From Chara braunii (lineage: Eukaryota; Streptophyta; Charophyceae; Charales; Characeae), in assembly GCA_003427395.1 (NCBI GenBank), contig BFEA01000891.1:22403-58463 (forward strand): a stretch of 36,061 bases of DNA, given 5' to 3'. The number at the start of each line of letters is the position of its first letter. Position 1 is the stretch's first letter. The position numbers and the translations under genes were made by a program. Shown here piece after piece: positions 19,798 to 28,500 of this stretch. The notes under the pieces are model-generated. The model made no database searches. It saw only the letters and a list, made by a program, of their open reading frames with translations, and was not told the DNA's origin.

Positions 19798-19918
19798 GGC
19801 CTCGCTCCGCTACTCTCGAAATGTGCAAAATGAGAATGAATCTTCCGCTAGAACTTGGCTAGATACACCGCTATGTGTTTTGTCTTTTGTGCATCTCGAG
19901 AGTAGTCGAGCGAGGCCC
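19798..19918. mobile_element. F1 fold-back element, best complete copy
   Basis: A 121-bp element. The left end GGGCCTCGCTCCGCTACTC continues CGAAATGTGCAAAA; the right end is TTTTGTGCATCTCGAGAGTAG then TCGAGCGAGGCCC. The two ends pair over about 34 bp with few mismatches. The interior carries AATCTTCCGCTAGAAC. Flanks are AAA on both sides, consistent with a 3-bp target-site duplication. No open frame. The structure is that of a non-autonomous miniature inverted-repeat element. Confidence 0.88.
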
Positions 19919-19954
19919 AAAGAGATGCTCAAGAGGGGAGGAGAAAGGACTACA

Positions 19955-20062
19955 GTCTTCACCCGAATACAACGTACGGTCATTATCACTGTGTATCTAG
20001 ACGCAAAGTTGCCCCAAATACAGCTATAATGACGATACGTTGTATTCCATTCCGGTGAAGAC
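19955..20062. mobile_element. F3 inverted-repeat element
   Basis: Starts GTCTTCACCCGAATACAACG, continues TACGGTCATTAT, and ends in the imperfect complement (ATAATGACGATACGTTG ... CCGGTGAAGAC). Two further copies with the same layout lie at 24364-24463 and 24529-24636. No coding capacity. Confidence 0.82.
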
Positions 20063-20159
20063 TAGTACGAAAAGCAGGAGAAGGATAAGCAAAAGCAAGA
20101 AGACGCGCAAGTTGAGGAGGCAGAGCTGTTAGCTACCGGGAAGGAGAACTGCAAAACAC

Positions 20160-20603
20160 ATACGTCTATACACATATATACATCTACATATACATATTAC
20201 CCACAGATATATATATATAAATTGTCGCTTTCATGCTTGCTAAAATGCCCTCCCTTCTTCGTCTTCTGCCGTTCCTCTTCCCCGTGTCCCGTTCCTACCC
20301 CCCCAGACCTAACAACCTCTCCCTCCTCGATATTGCCGTACAGAATTGCCGACTGGATCCTAAACAGGAAGGGAGAAAACGACAAAACACACGGGGGGAG
20401 GGGGGGGAGGGGGGGGGAAAGGGAGGGGGTTACAGAAAGTTGCGTCGAAGTTTCACCGACTCTTGATGACACTGAGCCCTCTACAATCTGCATAGTGCCC
20501 AACCGTCGTGGCGGCCAGTACACTCATTTCAGTTCCATGGAAGTTTCACCGACTTACGCGAGAAAAATGAACCCTCTACAGTCTCGCAGTCCTCTACAGT
20601 CGA
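20160..20603. other. Intergenic, no gene; G-rich tract
   Basis: Contains an (ATAC)/(ATAT)-rich stretch (about 20,166-20,220) and a G-rich purine tract at 20,393-20,428. The phrase GAAGTTTCACCGACT occurs at about 20,448 and 20,541 and belongs to the degenerate repeat that follows. Confidence 0.5.
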
Positions 20604-20870
20604 GGTTAAGCGGCTGTGACAGACAGTTCCGTCGGGGTTAAGCGGCTGTGACAGACAGTTCCGTCGAGGTTAACCGGCTGTAACAGACAGTTCCGTCGAA
20701 GTTTCCCTGACTCATCACAGGAGCCTCAACTCTTTGCAGTCTGCAGAGTTCCCCACTTACCATCGGCGCGCGGCTCTTACATTGAAGTCTCGTTGAAGTT
20801 TCATCGTGACTCATCAGAGAGCAGCTCAACGCTCTACAGTCTCCAGACTCCCCCCTACCGTCGAGGCTAA
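20604..20870. repeat. 32-bp tandem repeat (three units) inside a longer degenerate repeat
   Basis: GGTTAAGCGGCTGTGACAGA then CAGTTCCGTCG starts at 20604, 20636 and 20668 (third unit slightly diverged). Around it, GAAGTTTC...GACT, CTCTACAGTCT and GTCGAGG recur at spacings of roughly 90-160 bp from 20,448 to 20,870. Confidence 0.85.
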
Positions 20871-21572
20871 GTTATACTATATCGTCATCGTCACAAGAAT
20901 ATCAGAGCGCAAAATCGAAAACAAAAGAAAAAGAAAGAAAACAACGAAAAAATGAATTGCTTTTTTTCTATATCTACGGTCGACGTGTGATAAGCTAAGA
21001 AGATATATATCTACGGTCGATGTGCGATTTCCTGAACGAGAAAAACCATGGCCATCCTCCAGTCCTTGTGTACGATTCCTACACCCCCCCTCGCCAACCG
21101 CCATGCCAAAGTGCTGACGTGGCTACGACACGGTTCGCTTTCACGCGCTCTCAGCCTCCCTCGCTCTCACATCCGTTCCTCCCCCCGACACCTCTTTTCT
21201 CTCTCTTATCATCTGTAACCTCCTGTTCTCCTTTCTATCGATCGAATACTTCTCTTCCGCCGCCGACGCCACAGCCTCCTCTTCTCTCTCGACCGTGTAC
21301 CAATACTCCTGTCCTCCTTTCTCTTCTTCTTTCCAATCACCGAAAGTAAGCTCCCTTCTTCTTCCCACTCACCGAAAGTACGCAGCCGAGAGGAAGAGGA
21401 GGAGATGGGAAATGGGGGGGGAGGAGGGGGAGGAGGAAGAGGAGGAAGAGGACGACGAGAACGAAGAAAATATAAGAGAATACGAGCAGCAGCAGGAGGA
21501 AGACGAGGAAGGATGAGGAGACGGACGGGAGGTGGAGATAAGAAAAAGGTAGGTAACAAGTGAAACAACAAC
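20871..21572. other. Intergenic, no gene; purine-rich tract
   Basis: ATATCTACGGTCGAYGTG is repeated at about 20,971 and 21,009, and CACCGAAAGTA(A/C)GC at about 21,338 and 21,370. A GGAGGAAGA-type stretch (21,385-21,520) is low complexity. No domain is recognisable. Confidence 0.45.
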
Positions 21573-21575
21573 AAC

Positions 21576-21614
<39 letters not shown>
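21573..21614. repeat. (AAT)n triplet tract
   Basis: About 13 pure units of AAT preceded by AAC units. Confidence 0.93.
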
Positions 21615-21616
<2 letters not shown>

Positions 21617-21675
21617 AAAAAAGGAAACGCGCCGGGCATAGAACACTGGGCCGCGCGCCGCGATTCAAACAAATT

Positions 21676-21869
21676 ACCTGAGGAGCGACACGTGTCAGAC
21701 ACCGCTCTGTCCTTCGACGCACCAATTAATCGAAAGAATGACGCGTTGGACAACAAGCCGTTGGAATCCAGTACCTGAGGAGCGACACGTGTCACACACC
21801 ACTCTGTCCTTCGACGCACCAATCAATCGAAAGAATGACGCGTTGGACAACAAGCCGTTCGAATCCAGT
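21676..21869. repeat. 97-bp tandem duplication
   Basis: Units start at 21676 and 21773 with ACCTGAGGAGCGACACGTGT and differ at only a few positions. Each holds CGACACGTGTC, a perfectly palindromic G-box-like core, and CGAAAGAATGACGCGTTGG. Minus-strand frames read the same peptide twice because of the duplication, with no recognised domain. Confidence 0.92.
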
Positions 21870-22202
21870 TGAGAGTCGAGACCCGACTCGCCGCAAGAAT
21901 GAATGACCGCCAGCCACTTTCCCACCAGCGAAAGAATGAGAGAGAGTGTCACCCCGTTCTATAAAACACAAGCAAAGAGGTAACTAACCTACCTTAATAA
22001 TCTGATAGAAATCTTTCTAAGAAAATTTCGAGGGAAAGAACAAGAAAGAGAAGAAAAAAAAGAAAAAAAAAGAAAAAAAAAGAGAGGACAGGAATGTGCC
22101 GGCGCGGCGCAGTTTGCGCGTTGTCCCGCCGCCACGTCCGACGGACGCGACGAGGAGGAGGATGTCAGTCCTGAGGAGTCGGTCAACGTGGAGGAGGTCA
22201 AG

Positions 22203-22237
<35 letters not shown>

Positions 22238-22417
22238 AGAGAAGACGGAGAAGAGGAGGAGGACGATGACAACGCGATGGCGGCGAGAGGAGGAAGAATG
22301 AGAAGAGGAGACGGAGGAGGAGGAGGCGAACAGGAAGGCGGGAAAACAAAAAGGATATGGCAGGGAGCGAGGTGAAAAGAGCGACGACAAACGCTTGGGA
22401 GAGATGGTCGTACGCGG

Positions 22418-22496
<79 letters not shown>

Positions 22497-22794
22497 AGAG
22501 GTTAGAAACTACCAACAACGAAAGGAAAATGAAAAACGCCACTACGCACCAACCGCGGGAATACACTACTGGGTAGCAGCGGTAGGACCCGCGGAGTGGC
22601 GGGGAGAATGTGTGTGTGAAGGAGAAACGCGGCTTACCGCCGGTCTCTATGGCGCAATGCGTTTGACGCGGCGGGAGCGGCAAACCGCCAAAGGCGCCGA
22701 CTTCGCAGCGGGAGCCATCATCCGCCTGACAAGCAAGACGACACCAACGGGCCTACCGGGGGTGGTAGCTCACTGGTACACTCTTGGGACTACA
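21870..22794. other. Intergenic, no gene; GA tracts
   Basis: Pure or near-pure GA tracts lie at about 22,206-22,233, 22,421-22,455 and 22,463-22,491. A plus-strand frame from 22,357 is long only because it crosses GA and C-rich tracts that lack stops. Confidence 0.5.
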
Positions 22795-23030
22795 CCCCCC
22801 CCCCCTTCTCCTTTCCCCCCCCATCCTCTCCCCCACCACCCTCCCCACCCCCCCCCCCCCCCACCTCTCCCCCCCCTCTTCTTCTTTTTTTATCTTCTTC
22901 TTCTTTTTCTTCTTCCTCTCTCTCTCTCCCTCTCCCGCTCTCTCTATCTATCTATCTATCTATCCCCCCCCTTTGTCCTTTCCTCCCCCATCCTCTCCCC
23001 CACCACCCTCCCCACCCCCCCCCACCAAAT
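22795..23030. repeat. C-rich tract with a duplicated block
   Basis: The block CCCATCCTCTCCCCCACCAC then CCTCCCCACCCCC occurs at about 22,820 and 22,988, separated by CT, TTC and TCTA short tracts. Homopolymer C runs in this stretch make its exact length doubtful. Confidence 0.8.
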
Positions 23031-23039
23031 TGGTAATAA

Positions 23040-23157
23040 GGGCCTCGCTTCATCACTCGCCACATGCACAAACGACAAAAAATATGGCACAAAAGACAAA
23101 CAAAAGATATGGCCGTGTATCGTCCCATGTTCTAGCGGATGATTAGTCCACATTTCT
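23040..23157. mobile_element. F1 fold-back element, right end truncated
   Basis: Begins GGGCCTCGCTTCATCACTCG and runs through CACATGCACAAACGAC and GATATGGCCGTGTATC to GTTCTAGCGGATGATTAG, then loses the expected right end just before U6-like sequence. A short internal duplication (ATATGG ... AAAGACAAACAAAAGATATGG) makes it longer than other copies. Confidence 0.75.
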
Positions 23158-23180
23158 TTTTTTCTGTTTTCTTGCTTTTT

Positions 23181-23353
23181 ACCATTTCTCGATTTATGCG
23201 TGTCATCCTTGAGCAGGGGCTAGGTCCCCCTTACACGAATAAAGCAATATTGACCGTAGATAGAAAAAATCAACGGCCAGAATCTCTTAATCCGTGCAAG
23301 TGGGACGTTGCCCCCGAGCAGGGGCCATGCTGCTAATCTTCTTTCTCTGTATC
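23181..23353 (-). pseudogene. U6 snRNA-like pseudogene split by an inserted element
   Basis: On the minus strand, 23181-23220 matches the 3' half of U6 (GCCCCTGCTCAAGGATGACA, CGCATAAATCGAGAAATGG) and 23316-23353 matches the preceding part (GATACAGAGA..GAAGATTAG..CATGGCCCC), with small insertions. The ACAGAGA box is present here, unlike at 15992-16092. The first half of U6 (5' stem-loop) is not recognisable beyond 23353. The F2 element at 23221-23315 lies between the halves. Confidence 0.85.
23221..23315. mobile_element. F2 inverted-repeat element inserted in the U6-like sequence
   Basis: A 95-bp insert with TAGGTCCCCCTTACACGAAT at one side and its imperfect complement (TAATCCGTGCAAGTGGGACG then TTGCCCCC) at the other. 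The core is GACCGTAGATAG and ATCAACGGCC. It is bounded by a perfect 10-bp direct repeat (GAGCAGGGGC at 23211-23220 and 23316-23325) that matches the interrupted U6 site once, as expected of a target-site duplication. Because the inverted repeat also begins GGGGC, the exact duplication length (8-10 bp) is ambiguous. Such lengths are usual for Mutator or hAT elements. Confidence 0.85.
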
Positions 23354-23542
23354 CCCGGCCGTGGTCCCATCAGCAATAGCAAAGAGCATCGGATTGAATG
23401 CCAGAATCTGGACGTGTTCGAGGACAGGAGCAGGAAATCGAGATCGAACTGCTTTTCTGTATCTCTGCGTACAACATGCCCAGATTCGAAATTTCTATCC
23501 GATCCTCTTTGCCAGTGGGACCACGCCCCCGAAGGACTTAGT

Positions 23543-23582
23543 TCACATTTTGCACATTTGGTGAGTAGTGGAAAGAGGCCCT
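23543..23582. mobile_element. F1 right-end fragment
   Basis: CACATTTTGCACATTTGGTG then AGTAGTGGAAAGAGGCCC matches the F1 right arm. It overlaps the left arm of the inverted repeat at 23571-23702. Confidence 0.65.
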
Positions 23583-23702
23583 CCTGAGTCCCACTACCGT
23601 AGTAGAGGGGGTGTTATCTTCCTGGCCCCCCAGTACTTGGGCCTCGCCCCGCTACTCAAACCCCCCTCTACTGTGGTAGTGGGACTCAGGAGGGCCTCTT
23701 TC
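23571..23702. repeat. Inverted repeat with 41-bp near-perfect arms
   Basis: Arms 23571-23611 and 23662-23702 are reverse complements apart from about two positions; they begin GAAAGAGGCCCTCCTGAGTC. The 50-bp spacer includes GGGCCTCGCCCCGCTACTC, an F1 left end. This is a composite fold-back built from F1 pieces, or a distinct element nested in F1. Confidence 0.9.
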
Positions 23703-23938
23703 TTTTTTTTTTTTTTTTAAAAGGGCGATGGCCTTGAGGTATTATCATCGGACTAATCAGCCCAGGTAAATTCAATATTGTGTCTAATCTGACATCGGGT
23801 GGCCTTTTCAGCCCAGGGTGGCCTTGATTGCCTTCAGGGAACCCCCAACGGGGGACACCAGCCAGGGGACAGCCGGTGGCAGAGGGACCGAGCATCATCT
23901 GAGTGGCCAGTAGCTGTGCCTCCTCTTTCCACCAGTCA
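23703..23938. other. Intergenic, no gene recognised
   Basis: T-run at 23,703-23,718. GGGTGGCCTT and CAGGGTGGCCTTGA at about 23,794 and 23,815 are similar. No coding motif. Confidence 0.4.
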
Positions 23939-24076
23939 CCAAATGTGCAAAATGTGAACAAATATTTGGGGTACTCACCACATGCACAACCGACAAAACA
24001 AAAATATGGCGGCGTATCTGCCCTTGTTCTTGCGGACATTCGTTCGCATTTCTTGCACATTTCGTGAGCCTTTTCC
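23939..24076. mobile_element. F1 fold-back element, diverged
   Basis: Carries the F1 phrases TCACCAAATGTGCAAAATG, ACTCACCACATGCACAA, AATATGGCGGCGTATC and CGCATTTCTTGCACATTTCG in the expected order, but the ends have decayed and the left arm appears twice. Confidence 0.6.
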
Positions 24077-24150
24077 AACAACGCGGGCCACAGTAAGGGC
24101 GTTAGATCTTCGGATCGGACGGTAGCAACCGACGCGTGCTCGAGACCAAA

Positions 24151-24303
24151 GGGCTCGCTCTGCACTCTCTCTCCAAATGCTCAAAAGACAAAAACGAAGG
24201 CAAAAAAAAACAAGAAAAAAAACGATGGCCGTGTATCTTTCCATCTTCTGCAGGAAGATTCATACACATTTCGCACATTTGGAGAGTAGTGCAGCGAGGC
24301 CCC
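24151..24303. mobile_element. F1 fold-back element, complete, long variant
   Basis: A 153-bp copy from GGGCTCGCTCTGCACTCTC to GGAGAGTAGTGCAGCGAGGC then CCC. The interior holds GATGGCCGTGTATCTTTCC and GGAAGATTCATAC. It is longer than other copies because of an A-rich expansion at 24,188-24,222. AAA on both sides is consistent with a 3-bp target-site duplication, as at 19798-19918. Confidence 0.85.
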
Positions 24304-24363
24304 AAATCTGAAAAAAGACCGATCGTGGGATTTGGCAGTTGAACTGTTGGGACTGAAAGTTTT

Positions 24364-24463
24364 TATTCACCCGAATAGAACGCGCTGTCATTCTCGCCGC
24401 ATCTGGACTGAAAGCTGTTCCAAATACAGGCAGAATGACCGTACGGTTTATTCGCGGGAAGAC
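24364..24463. mobile_element. F3 inverted-repeat element
   Basis: Runs from ATTCACCCGAATAGAACGC to ACGGTTTATTCGCGGGAAGAC. The interior phrases GTCATTCT, CATCTGGACTGAA and CAAATACAGGCAGAATGACC match the layout of the F3 copy at 19955-20062. Confidence 0.75.
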
Positions 24464-24528
24464 GGGGAGAGCCGTGCTAGAGGTGCCAATTTATTACGGA
24501 AGTTACGAAAGGAGAGCGGAGTTCGAAT

Positions 24529-24636
24529 CTTCTTTCCTCCCGCGAATACAACGTCCGGTCATTATAGCTGTACCTGGACTGAACAATGCCTAACATACAG
24601 CTATGATGACCATACGCTGTATTCGGGGAAAGAAGG
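24529..24636. mobile_element. F3 inverted-repeat element
   Basis: Runs from CTTCTTTCCTCCCGCGAATA to TGTATTCGGGGAAAGAAGGT. Arms carry CGGTCATTATAGCTGTA and TACAGCTATGATGACCATAC, which pair with each other. CTGGACTGAA in the centre is shared with the copy at 24364. Confidence 0.8.
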
Positions 24637-24819
24637 TAAACATGACCAGGTGAGGAGAACGAAAGAATTATGAATTACCTGGGCCCGCGCCCGGGCCCGG
24701 GCGCTAAGTCCCATAAGCGAGCGGTAGCGGGGGAAGTCTTCCTTTTCCGGTTGTTTTATTTTGAAGTTTTTTTGTTTTTTTCAACGTGGCTACAGTGTGG
24801 TCGCCAGACGGCAGTATCT
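24637..24819. other. Intergenic; GC palindrome, no gene
   Basis: GCCCGCGCCCGGGCCCGGGC (24,683-24,702) is a near-perfect GC palindrome. It is followed by a T-rich stretch. No gene. Confidence 0.5.
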
Positions 24820-24900
24820 ACGAATTAAGAGATACTGACCGTAGATAACAAAGATCAACGGCCCAAATCTCCTACTTTGCGCAAGTGGGACCTTGCCCCC
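24820..24900. mobile_element. F2 inverted-repeat element, left end lost
   Basis: Contains the F2 core GACCGTAGATAACAAAGATC, then AACGGCC, and the right end GCGCAAGTGGGACCTTGCCC then CC. The expected left end cannot be identified. Confidence 0.75.
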
Positions 24901-24950
24901 GAGACCCGAGACCGAGGCTTGTAGACCCTCGCTATGGGTAGTGGGACTTA

Positions 24951-25059
24951 GGGGATCGCCACACCACTCTCCAAATGTGCAAAATGAGAATGAACTTCCC
25001 GCTATGCACCCGCCACATTTTTCTCTTTTTCACATTTCGAGAATGGTGTGGCGAGCCCC
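24951..25059. mobile_element. F1 fold-back element, short variant
   Basis: From GGGGATCGCCACACCACTCT to GAGAATGGTGTGGCGAGCCC then C. The ends pair well, including AAATGTGCAAAATGAG against CTTTTTCACATTTCGAG. The centre keeps AATGAACTTCCCGCTA. Confidence 0.85.
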
Positions 25060-25524
25060 TGAATGCGCCTTTACTGTGCGCGGGGTGGGGGTAGAGAGGG
25101 GGGGGGACGGGGAGGGAAGGTGTAGTTTGGGCTGCGTACTCGAAACCAGGGCTAACCACCCCAACCTGTGGGAATGAGGCCCCGGCCACACCCCCGCTGC
25201 GGTAGCAGGGGGGGTAGTCTCGTTTTTTTTTTTTTTGGAGCATTTTTCAACGTTGTAGCCACGGAGCGGCCGTGACAGTATGAACCGCCCGGGCCAGGCA
25301 AAAAAAAAAGAAATCTGGGGCCATAAGATCACCGACAACAAGGAGGAGGAACGGGAAAAAAAAAACAGGGAAAAAGGCCGATCAAGATCACAGGATCTAA
25401 AAAAACCAAAAATAATAATAATAATAATAACAATAAATAATAATATTAATAATAATAATAATATAAAAATAAAATAAAAAAGATCACAGGATCTTTCGGA
25501 GACACGGAAAATGATCGTGACATT
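25060..25524. other. Intergenic, no gene; AAT-rich tract
   Basis: G-rich at 25,080-25,115. GATCACAGGATCT is repeated at 25,387 and 25,482 and encloses an AAT/ATAA-rich tract (25,410-25,477). Confidence 0.5.
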
Positions 25525-25628
25525 GGGCCCTGTGCAAATTGAGAACGAATCTTCCGCTAGAACACGGGTAGTTTACGCCGTCATATCTTTTGGCTTTTGT
25601 GCATGTGGACAGTGGTGCAGCGAGGGCC
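25525..25628. mobile_element. F1 fold-back element with ATT flanking duplication
   Basis: GGGCCCTGTGCAAATTGAG at the left and GTGGTGCAGCGAGGGCC at the right, with CGAATCTTCCGCTAGAAC and GTGCATGTGGACAGTGG between. ATT lies directly outside each end, a candidate 3-bp target-site duplication. Confidence 0.75.
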
Positions 25629-25658
25629 ATTGATAGCCAGCCCAGAGAGGAAAGAAAC

Positions 25659-25759
25659 GGGGGCAAGGTCCCACTTGCACGGATTGGGAGATTTCGGCCG
25701 TCGATCTTCTCTATCGACGGTCAATATCGAATAATTCCTGCAAGTGGGACCTAGCCCCC
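25659..25759. mobile_element. F2 inverted-repeat element, complete
   Basis: The left end GGGGGCAAGGTCCCACTTGC and the right end GCAAGTGGGACCTAGCCCCC are near-perfect inverted complements. The core GGCCGTCGATCTTCTCTATC then GACGGTC is the F2 core in the opposite orientation to the copies at 24820 and 23221. No open frame. Confidence 0.88.
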
Positions 25760-25834
25760 GGGAAACACCAGAGCCTGGACCATCAAAGCCAGGGACGTTG
25801 CATTCAGAAGGTCGCAGGTAGTGGGTGTCAGACA

Positions 25835-25957
25835 GCCAACTTCCCCACTTACCCGGATTCTTGGGGGGGGGGGGGGGGGGAAAAAGATATCTGACAGTAG
25901 ATTACGAAGATCAATGGCCACAAATGACAAATCCGGGCAGGGGGACTTGGCCCCCGG
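25835..25957. mobile_element. F2 inverted-repeat element interrupted by a G-run
   Basis: The left end GCCAACTTCCCCACTTACCC then GGATTCTT and the right end ATCCGGGCAGGGGGACTTGG then CCCCC are diverged F2 ends. The core GACAGTAGATTACGAAGATC then AATGGCC lies between. An 18-base G-run at 25863-25880 interrupts the left half and may be of uncertain length. Confidence 0.72.
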
Positions 25958-26030
25958 CATGCTTCTTTCGTCGTATTACCATCTAGAAAAGGGGATTGGC
26001 CCCCCAGGCGGACACCATTGGCATGACCTT

Positions 26031-26069
26031 AGCTAACAATGTTGGATGGAACTCAACATTGTTGGTTAT
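26031..26069. repeat. Isolated hairpin
   Basis: TAGCTAACAATGTTG pairs with CAACATTGTTGGTTA across a short loop, with two mismatches near the base. It may be a remnant of an inverted-repeat element. Confidence 0.6.
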
Positions 26070-26079
26070 CTGGGTCTGG

Positions 26080-26925
26080 TTTGACACCCCAAATGTTAGG
26101 TGGCACCAGTGCGAATGTGGGGTGGGTAGGTGGGGGAAGGGGGGATTCAGTGACCGTCAACAGTGCGCTCTAATACAGTGGCTGGCGACAGTGTGCCCAA
26201 TCCCGAATAGCTTGATGAGGGGCTGATACAGCTTCACTCTCATACCAATTCTGAAAAAAAAAAAAAAAAAACGAGAGAGAGGGGCGATACCGGTTAGGCG
26301 TACAGAGTAGCACAGAGATGAAGAGCTGAAGAAACGGTCAAAAGCGAGAATGGCTCATACCTAAAAAAGAGAGAGAGAAAACGGAAGAGCAAATAACACC
26401 CACAGCTCTGCTATAGAGCCCTCCACAGTAATGAAGTCAGTCAGGAAGTCGCCTGGTGGGAGACGACTCTGATCAAGAACCAAACAGGATATTGGCCGAC
26501 AGGCAAACAGACTGGCCGTGGCAGCACAATGACCTGGCATGTACCTGATCTAGGCGGGCAGCAAGCAACACCAAGAAGTCTGTACACGACGGTCGTGCCT
26601 TTGAAGGCTCGCAGTGGCAGTGGCTGCGGGTGAGGGTCGAGTTGCACTACGCTTTTGGGAAACAGGCACATGGTTGCACTTGCTCTTGAAACTTGGCATC
26701 TGAATAAACTGTCGGAAGTCGTGGTGAACATTGTACTTTTCCCCTCCTGTCACAGCCTGTTTGTGGAGGATGGTGTGAAGAACCCCTCCACAAAATGACT
26801 TCCTGTTGAGTATTCCAACTTCACGCCTGGAGATCTCACGGACAACCCAAACACCCGGCAGTTAACACGGGGGGGGGTCAGTGCAGGGAACAACCGAGAG
26901 CACTGTACAACCAATAGTGAAGAAG
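26080..26925. other. Intergenic, no gene recognised
   Basis: An A-run at about 26,252-26,269. Several frames up to about 95 codons on the minus strand at 26,441-26,753 show no recognisable motif and are not supported as genes. Confidence 0.4.
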
Positions 26926-26927
26926 AA

Positions 26928-26948
26928 GAAGGGGGGGGGGGGGGGGGG

Positions 26949-26987
<39 letters not shown>

Positions 26988-26993
26988 GAAGAG

Positions 26994-27038
<45 letters not shown>

Positions 27039-27059
27039 TCATTGCGAGAAGCACAAGGC

Positions 27060-27120
<61 letters not shown>

Positions 27121-27253
27121 CTCAAAAGTGCAACATGAGAATGAATCTTCTCATGCACGCAGGAAGATTCATTACCAGTTTGTGCGTCGGAACGCGCGGG
27201 CCGCACAGACACACAGAGAGAGAGAGAGAGAGTGTGTCCCGTCACCGCGACGG

Positions 27254-27350
<97 letters not shown>
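26928..27350. repeat. Cluster of long homopolymer, GA, CT and CA tracts
   Basis: A G-run (about 26,931-26,948) runs into A-runs (26,949-26,984 and about 26,994-27,034), then a pure GA tract (about 27,062-27,118), GA again (27,215-27,231), CT (27,257-27,288) and CA (27,288-27,351). Between them, 27,124-27,195 contains F1-like arms, GAATGAATCTTC and GAAGATTCATT. Run lengths in such tracts are often wrong in assemblies. Confidence 0.85.
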
Positions 27351-27351
<1 letters not shown>

Positions 27352-27352
<1 letters not shown>

Positions 27353-28500
27353 CACATCTGGCCATGTTCTGTTTTGTTTACAGAAGGCTTCCCACAACTG
27401 GCCTGTTTTTTTTCACCACAACTGCCCCCACCCCGGCCCCGGGACATCCTCCCATTACCAGGCCACACCGGCCCAGGTGGCACGTGGGCTAGCCAGACCT
27501 ACCTGCAACTGTCGGGTCTGGCCGGGGGCAGCTGCGCGCGACTACGTCTAGCCATTTGCATGCTCGGGTGGCGGAACCCTTATTGCCAACGGCTTTTTTC
27601 TTCTGGAAGCCACGACTGGCGACATGGGACAAGAGAGGGTGTATGATAGCATCGCTCCTCCCCTCAACCGACAGGGGCTTGCATGGCCCGTGTGAGCTCA
27701 ACTGCCGATTCACTACGGTAGCGGCCCACCCCTGGAGGACGTGGCCATGGAACCCGAGAACGAGCCTTGAACGAAGCACGTTGGCGATGGCACGTATGGC
27801 AGTGGATGAAGGAGGTCATGAGCGAGAGATAGGGAAGCAGGATATGTGCACCTGTATGCATGCAGCTTTGGTAACACGTCCACTGTGTATCATGCTTGTA
27901 TAACGTCGATGGCCAGGTTCACATCACGCACTACGTGATGTGTCTGACGAATTCAAATTCGAAAATCTGGTGGGTCCGGGCACCCCTTTTTCTAGTCATG
28001 GTGACGAGGACCCGTTTATGGGTGACAAAAGCATGTCCGTGTCCATCGCCATTCAACCATGGGACGTCTCGGCTCGAACCTTCGATAGACCAACAGTTTG
28101 GCGATGAGTTCCGAACGAAGGACATGCGCCCTCCCCCTACCCTATGAAAATGGCGCAAAATTTCGGTTGAAAATCCTCCGGCGCCACTTGTCCAACCAGA
28201 AAGTTATGTCAAAATGCAAAAGTGCAGTTTTTCATAGTGTCTTTTCTAGGCAGTGGGGCCCTATAAAACCACCCACACCTCCGAAAATTGATTTTCCATA
28301 AGGCCTCTTTCGTCGAATACGGTCTAAAAAATGTAGTTTCGGGTCGTTTTTTCCATGATTTTGTCATGTGGGGTCCAAGCCTTAGTTGCTGATTGTAGAT
28401 AGGTATCTATTATGGGTCCAAAAACCGACCTTCACAACACCCTTGACTTAAAAAAAAAAAAAAAAAAACGGTAGCGGGAGGCTCAACACCAATAGCTGAG
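27352..28500. other. Intergenic, no gene recognised
   Basis: Apparently unique sequence with a few short frames on both strands (for example 27,556-27,903 plus) that show no recognisable domain. An A-run occurs at 28,450-28,467. The sequence becomes AT-rich from here on. Confidence 0.4.

Noticed and set aside
22357-23142. 261-codon plus-strand frame
   Set aside because: It crosses a GA tract, a C-rich tract and part of an F1 element; its peptide is repeat-derived with no domain.
27039-27651. Frames of 100-170 codons on both strands with His/Thr or Arg/Glu runs
   Set aside because: They translate CA, CT and GA tracts; no part outside the tracts has recognisable similarity.
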